From JAJPKR01 sp050746125 (GTDB lineage Bacteria > Acidobacteriota > Terriglobia > Terriglobales > SCQP01), in the NCBI GenBank assembly GCA_050746125.1, contig JBOGKX010000052.1, positions 13,923 to 77,922 of the forward strand: a DNA stretch of 64,000 nucleotides. The letters are read 5' to 3'. Both the position numbers and the translations under genes were made by a program. The first letter of the stretch is position 1. Every line of letters begins with the position of its first letter. The notes under the pieces were generated by a model. The model saw nothing but the letters and a program-made list of their open reading frames with translations. It had not been told where the DNA came from and made no database searches. This document shows, piece after piece, positions 60,084 to 64,000 of the stretch.

Positions 60084-61382
60084 CTATCCTACCCGAACCG
60101 CGAGGGCCGATTGCTCCCGCGCGCGGCGGCGGGGATAGAGGGGAAACGCCTCCGCTAGCTGCAGCACTTGGCGGCGAATGTCGGCCAGCACGGTGGGTTC
60201 TTGGTGGTGGCGCAGGGCGCGGGCGATCCAGGCGCCGATCTGCCGCATTTCGGTTTCTTTCATGCCGCGGGTGGTGAGGGCGGGGGTACCGAGGCGAATG
60301 CCGCTGGGGTTCATCGGCGGGTTGACGTCGAAGGGGATGGCGTTTTTGTTGACGGTGATATTGGCGGCGTGCAAGGCATTCTCGGCATCGCGGCCGCGCA
60401 CGCCGGCGGCGAAAACATCCACCAGCAGCAGGTGTGTGTCGGTGCCGCCGGAGATGACGCGGAGGCCCTCGGCGGCGAGCGTTGCCGCCAGAGCGCGAGC
60501 GTTGGCGACGATCTGGGCCGCGTAGGCGCGAAACTCCGGTTGCAGGGCCTCGCCCAGGCAGACCGCCTTCGCGGCGACGATATGGACGAGCGGCCCGCCC
60601 TGCAAGCCGGGGAAGACGGCCTTGTCCACGGCGGCCGCAAAATCGCGGCGGCAAAGCACCATGCCGGCGCGCGGACCGCGCAGGGTTTTGTGGGTAGTGG
60701 TGGTGACGATCTGCGCGTGATCGACGGGGTTGGGGTGGACGCCGCCGGCGACGAGGCCGGCGAAATGCGCCATATCCACGACCAGGACGGCGCCGACCTC
60801 GTCCGCGATGGCGCGCATGCGCGCGAAATCGATCACGCGCGGATAAGCGCTGCCGCCGCCCACGATCACCTTGGGCCGGTGTTCTCGCGCCAGGCGCGCC
60901 ATTTCGTCGTAGTCGATGGTTTCGGTGGCGCGATCGACTTCGTACGCAACAATCTCGTAACTCTTGCCCGAAAAGTTGAGGGGATGGCCGTGAGTCAGGT
61001 GGCCCCCGTGCGCGAGACTGAGCCCCATGAGCTTATCGCCATGCTGCAAGACAGCGGCGTAGGCGGCGGCGTTGGCCTGCGAGCCGGAGTGCGGCTGAAC
61101 GTTGGCGTGCTCGGCGCCGAACAGGCGGCAGGCACGCTCACGCGCCAGGTTCTCGACCTGATCGGCATTCTCGCAGCCGCCGTAATAGCGCTTGCCGGGA
61201 TAGCCCTCGGCATATTTATTCGTGAACGTCGTGCCGGCCGCTTCCAGCACCGCTTCGCTGACGAAATTTTCCGAGGCGATCAATTCCAGGTGCTCGTGTT
61301 GGCGCACGGATTCGGCGGCGGCGGCGGCGGCCACTTCGGGATCGGCCTCGAGCAGGCTGGCTTGGCGGGGAGAAGCGGACAT
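60084..61382 (-). CDS. glyA: serine hydroxymethyltransferase
   Basis: The 432-residue protein is a full-length serine hydroxymethyltransferase. It contains HEHLELIASENFVSEAVL, KYAEGYPGKRYYGG, and the PLP lysine in TTTTHKTLRGPRAG near residue 231. It converts serine and tetrahydrofolate to glycine and 5,10-methylene-tetrahydrofolate, the main source of one-carbon units. It lies upstream of the symporter on the same strand. Confidence 0.95.
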   Translation of the reverse strand: MSASPRQASLLEADPEVAAAAAAESVRQHEHLELIASENFVSEAVLEAAGTTFTNKYAEGYPGKRYYGGCENADQVENLARERACRLFGAEHANVQPHSGSQANAAAYAAVLQHGDKLMGLSLAHGGHLTHGHPLNFSGKSYEIVAYEVDRATETIDYDEMARLAREHRPKVIVGGGSAYPRVIDFARMRAIADEVGAVLVVDMAHFAGLVAGGVHPNPVDHAQIVTTTTHKTLRGPRAGMVLCRRDFAAAVDKAVFPGLQGGPLVHIVAAKAVCLGEALQPEFRAYAAQIVANARALAATLAAEGLRVISGGTDTHLLLVDVFAAGVRGRDAENALHAANITVNKNAIPFDVNPPMNPSGIRLGTPALTTRGMKETEMRQIGAWIARALRHHQEPTVLADIRRQVLQLAEAFPLYPRRRAREQSALAVRVG

Positions 61383-61493
61383 ATTAGCATGATTCTACAG
61401 AAGACGTGGGCGAGCAACCGCGCGGACGCGGAGCGCGCTCGGCGTGTGCCAAAAATCCAAGAAACAGAATTACTGGGGGGAACCGAGCAAGGC

Positions 61494-61532
61494 AAAAAAA
61501 AACCGGAAGATCAGGGGGATCTGATCTTCCGG
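61494..61532 (-). terminator. rho-independent terminator after holA
   Basis: A perfect 12-base inverted repeat (ccggaagatcag/ctgatcttccgg) with a six-base loop lies at 61503-61532. It is followed on the minus strand by nine Ts (A-run at 61494-61502 on the plus strand). It is positioned after holA and ends the lptE-holA transcript. Confidence 0.9.
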
Positions 61533-61682
61533 AGAGTGGTCGTTGCCCCGAAGGGCACGGTCAAGTGTGTGGATATTGGAAATGTAGCAGAAAAAATCTC
61601 CGTAAAACGGTATTTTTTTACCCATCCGCGCAATTTTTTGCAAGTCATTTGGTTCTAATAGTTTAGATGGACTTCTCCCGTT

Positions 61683-62744
61683 CTACTGCTCGGAATCGGA
61701 GACGATGATCTCCTCGAAAAGCCACTTGGGGGAAAGTGGCGAGGAGCGCAGGGCGACATCGACTCGTTGCAAACGCTCGATGCCGCTCATGAGGTAGGCG
61801 TTGGAACGGTTCTGCGCCAAGGCGAGGACGACGTCGGCGGCGAAACCCGGCGGCTTCAAACCCGGCGGGAGGGCTTCATAAAGCTGGCGGCGATCGCGAA
61901 CGCGCTTTTCCCGCGCCAGCAGCGCCATCTTGAAAAACCGGCTGAGCTGCGCAACGAGGGGGATGGCGGCGGCATCACCCTCGGCCTCCCAGATGGCGGC
62001 CAGGGCTAGGAGCGCTGCTGGGCGTTGGCGGCGGGCCAATTGCCGCGCCAAGTCGAGAGCGGAACGCTGCCGCTGGCCGGCGACAAGAAGAGCCACGGCA
62101 TCGGCGGTAATGGCGGGCGGCGTCGCGGGCGACGCAGGGCCATTCAGCCCGGCGTAATCGGCTAGCTTTGAAAGTTCGGAGGCGGCGAGGCCGAGGTCGG
62201 CATCCACTAGATCGACGAGCATCTGAGTAGCTTCCGGCTCGATCGTCCAGCCGCGCCGCGCAGCCCACGCGTTGATGAGATCGGCGGCGGTGGAGGCATC
62301 AACACGGGCGCAACGCACCACTTCGCAAAGGCGGCCAAGCGTGCTCTCGATGCGTTCGAGGCGGGATTTATCCTCGAACCCCATCTGGCGGGGATCGGCG
62401 GGCAAGACGAGGTGATCGGCGCTGAAGACCAAGGTGGCGAGCGGCGACGGGTCGGCGAGGTAGCGCTCGAGATTGGCGGGGAAGTCGCCGCCGGCGCGGG
62501 TGCCGCGGCCGAAGAGTTCCTTGACGTTGCGGATGAAGAAAACCTGGCGGCCGGCGAGGAGGGAAGGAGTGCGCGCTTGATCGAGGATATCGTCGAGAGA
62601 AGTTTCGCGCAGGTCGGCGGAAAGGACGGCGAACTCGCGGGTTTCGGGCGGAATGGCGGCGAGAATTTGCTCGCGAAAGCGGTCGCGAAAGAAGACCTCG
62701 TCGCCGAGCAGCAAGTAGGCGGGCGACGAGGAGACGGGGGGCAA
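61683..62744 (-). CDS. holA: DNA polymerase III delta subunit
   Basis: The 353-residue protein matches HolA: an N-terminal YLLLGDEVFFRDRFREQI, an AAA+-like fold without a functional Walker A, and the C-terminal domain (QRSALDLARQLARRQRPAAL, QLSRFFKMALLAREKRV). It loads the beta clamp in the DNA polymerase III complex. It begins with TTG at 62744, three bases after the lptE stop, so the two genes are translationally coupled. The neighbours lptE and holA are often adjacent in bacteria. Confidence 0.9.
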   Translation of the reverse strand: MPPVSSSPAYLLLGDEVFFRDRFREQILAAIPPETREFAVLSADLRETSLDDILDQARTPSLLAGRQVFFIRNVKELFGRGTRAGGDFPANLERYLADPSPLATLVFSADHLVLPADPRQMGFEDKSRLERIESTLGRLCEVVRCARVDASTAADLINAWAARRGWTIEPEATQMLVDLVDADLGLAASELSKLADYAGLNGPASPATPPAITADAVALLVAGQRQRSALDLARQLARRQRPAALLALAAIWEAEGDAAAIPLVAQLSRFFKMALLAREKRVRDRRQLYEALPPGLKPPGFAADVVLALAQNRSNAYLMSGIERLQRVDVALRSSPLSPKWLFEEIIVSDSEQ

Positions 62745-62746
62745 GG

Positions 62747-63289
62747 CTAGAAGCGCTCCAGAATGGCCGAGACCACGTCAGCGGCGATGGTGCGGCTCAG
62801 GCGCTGATATGCCGCTGGATCTTCCTCGAAGAGCGCGGCGGCACTGGAACTGATCTGGTACTGGTCGTGGAAGACCAGGTCATCATTGCGATAGAGGTCC
62901 TTGCCGGTGAGCTGATCGACGAGCCAAACACGCATGTGCAAAGTGATTTCGACGGTGGTGGCGTGGCCGTTGGCGGGATCGAAGGTGACGGGTATCGAGT
63001 CGAGAGCCGTGACGACACCGCGCAGCACGGCATCGCTGCCGGCGATTTGGGGCTGCACGCGGTAGTGAGTGCGGCGCACGAGTTCAGTTACCAGCGCCGA
63101 GGTGATGGTTTGCGAGAGGCGCGGCACGCGGGTGCGGTTGACCAGGCCGGGGACGGCGATGACGTGGACGTTCGGGGGCAGGGAATTGACGTGATTGGCG
63201 AGACGGTAGCCGCAGGCGGCGGAGGCGGCCAAAACTGCGAGTACGAGCGGCCAGGCGGCGGACGGGCGAAGCCGGCTAGACGCGCGCAT
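62747..63289 (-). CDS. lptE: LptE-like LPS assembly lipoprotein
   Basis: The 180-residue protein begins with a signal and a lipobox at AASAACGYRL, the usual LptE opening. It continues with NVHVIAVPGLVNRTRVPRLS and HMRVWLVDQLTGKDLYRN, the beta and loop pattern of LptE. It helps LptD place lipopolysaccharide in the outer membrane. It lies before holA and after the aspartate-semialdehyde dehydrogenase, whose stop it overlaps. Confidence 0.82.
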   Translation of the reverse strand: MRASSRLRPSAAWPLVLAVLAASAACGYRLANHVNSLPPNVHVIAVPGLVNRTRVPRLSQTITSALVTELVRRTHYRVQPQIAGSDAVLRGVVTALDSIPVTFDPANGHATTVEITLHMRVWLVDQLTGKDLYRNDDLVFHDQYQISSSAAALFEEDPAAYQRLSRTIAADVVSAILERF

Positions 63290-64000
63290 GGCGATGTTCC
63301 CAAGCCGCGGCGGCCAGGCGCAGCGCGGTCACGGCGCGCAGGCGCAGGTTGTCGAAGGCCAGGTGCAGCCAGACGGTTTGCGGATCGAGGGCGTCGGGCT
63401 GGAGAGCGCCGACTTGGATCTCGCTTTCGCCGGCGACACCGAGCACGTCGGGCTGTTCGGCAGGATCGCCGAGATAGCGCAAGGGGGCGGAGCGCAGGGC
63501 GCGAGCCAGATCTTCGGCATCCCAGGCGGAGGCGAAACGCAGCGCCAAGGCGATCACGTAGCCGTGAAAGAGCGGTGCTTGCAGCAACCTGATCGCGGGC
63601 AGGGGAAAGCGCGGCCCGCCCGCGGCGGGGAGGGCGAGCGCGCGCAGGTCGGCGGCGATGGCGCTTTGGATCTCGGACAGGCTGGGATGGACTTCCGGCG
63701 GCAACTCAGCCTTGACGTTATAGGCGATTTGCGCGCCGAACATCTCAGTCGGAATGGCGGAGAGGGCGAGCAGCTGGACGCTCTGCGTTTGCAGCTCGCT
63801 CAGGCCGGCCATCCCCCGCTCGCTGGCCGGCTCGACGACGACGGCGGCGGCGGTGAAATGGCCGAGCGGCGCGGCGGCGGCCAATACGGCGGCCAATGCG
63901 CGGGCGGCGGGATGCGGGACGCGCAAAACGCCGGGCGCGGCGGCGGCACCGGGCGGCGGGGCGACATCGAAGACAAGGGCGCCGCGGGCCGCGGAGGCGG
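63276..64000 (-). CDS. aspartate-semialdehyde dehydrogenase-like (Usg-1 type), C-terminal part
   Basis: The frame runs off the right edge, so only the C-terminal part is present. It contains ELQTQSVQLLALSAIPTEMF and GAQIAYNVKAELPPEVH, then AIRLLQAPLFHGYVIALALR, which is the C-terminal dimerisation domain of the ASD/Usg-1 group. The catalytic cysteine lies outside the window, so it cannot be judged whether this is a true dehydrogenase or an Usg-1-like paralogue. ASD reduces aspartyl phosphate in the lysine, threonine and methionine route. The stop overlaps lptE. Confidence 0.75.
   Translation of the reverse strand, partial: ASAARGALVFDVAPPPGAAAAPGVLRVPHPAARALAAVLAAAAPLGHFTAAAVVVEPASERGMAGLSELQTQSVQLLALSAIPTEMFGAQIAYNVKAELPPEVHPSLSEIQSAIAADLRALALPAAGGPRFPLPAIRLLQAPLFHGYVIALALRFASAWDAEDLARALRSAPLRYLGDPAEQPDVLGVAGESEIQVGALQPDALDPQTVWLHLAFDNLRLRAVTALRLAAAAWEHRHARV

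Noticed and set aside
60168..61658. 496-codon open frame on the plus strand
   Set aside because: It is antisense to glyA, and its histidine- and glycine-rich translation is a shadow of that gene.
1..64000. CRISPR array, prophage or intact insertion sequence
   Set aside because: No regular spacer-repeat series, no transposase or integrase motif and no phage structural gene was seen on either strand.

Overview
The window is high-GC, densely coded bacterial chromosome with no CRISPR array, no intact insertion sequence and no phage genes. The gene repertoire points to an Acidobacteriota genome (inference from content, not a phylogeny). It has a TonB receptor with an N-terminal carboxypeptidase-regulatory fold, a DUF5916-type barrel, a PadR regulator overlapping an ADOP/MacB-like permease, TAT-exported sugar-isomerase-like and alginate-lyase-like proteins, and two near-identical type IV pilin leaders.

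Layout. 0-2.8 kb: end of a membrane protein, a MocA-like nucleotidyltransferase and XdhC (minus strand), and a zinc-type alcohol dehydrogenase. 2.8-3.4 kb: non-coding stretch with short GC-rich repeats. 3.4-7.3 kb: two-subunit molybdenum hydroxylase (IorA/IorB type), an orphan nuoB and an HD hydrolase. 7.3-8.7 kb: ECF sigma factor with a membrane anti-sigma-like TPR protein. 8.7-13.9 kb: complete oligopeptide/dipeptide ABC importer, with the binding protein divergent from BCDF. 14-20.3 kb: second ECF sigma factor behind tandem repeats, OmpH/Skp, a lipoprotein, an MscS channel and PolX. 20.4-22.7 kb: acyl carrier protein, ketoacyl synthase and NagB-like deaminase. 22.8-24.7 kb: promoter, SAM-I riboswitch, terminator, threonine-synthase-like enzyme and a MoaD/ThiS-like carrier. 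24.8-28.7 kb: pyruvoyl arginine decarboxylase, a small protein, an outer-membrane barrel, an HD-GYP regulator, GT2 and a cupin. 28.7-36.5 kb: lipoprotein, Rel, LOG protein, DUF5916 barrel, LuxR-type regulator and a porin-like protein. 36.6-42.4 kb: zinc-ribbon microprotein, a hypothetical protein, a TAT isomerase and a frameshifted TonB receptor. 42.5-47.6 kb: small hypotheticals, tRNA-Lys, an alginate-lyase-like protein, MobA, a GVGDI-repeat protein and an M50 protease. 47.6-50.2 kb: NrdR and two pilins flanking a VapBC module. 50.3-58.4 kb: ABC-2 exporter with a TPR protein, ADOP/PadR pair, and a class III cyclase with a small membrane partner. 58.4-64 kb: sodium/solute symporter, GlyA, HolA, LptE and an aspartate-semialdehyde-dehydrogenase C-terminus.

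Functional links. MocA-like protein, XdhC, IorAB and MobA form a scattered molybdenum-cofactor set. The best candidate for something unusual is the SAM-riboswitch unit at 22.8-24.7 kb. A SAM-I aptamer senses methionine status, yet it precedes a fold-type II PLP enzyme annotated as threonine synthase plus a carrier protein whose Gly-Gly is followed by two extra residues. This arrangement suggests thiocarboxylate-dependent sulfur incorporation on O-phosphohomoserine, which is inference. A second notable signal is the PadR promoter, where a palindromic operator sits between clean -35 and -10 boxes and the transcript would be almost leaderless.
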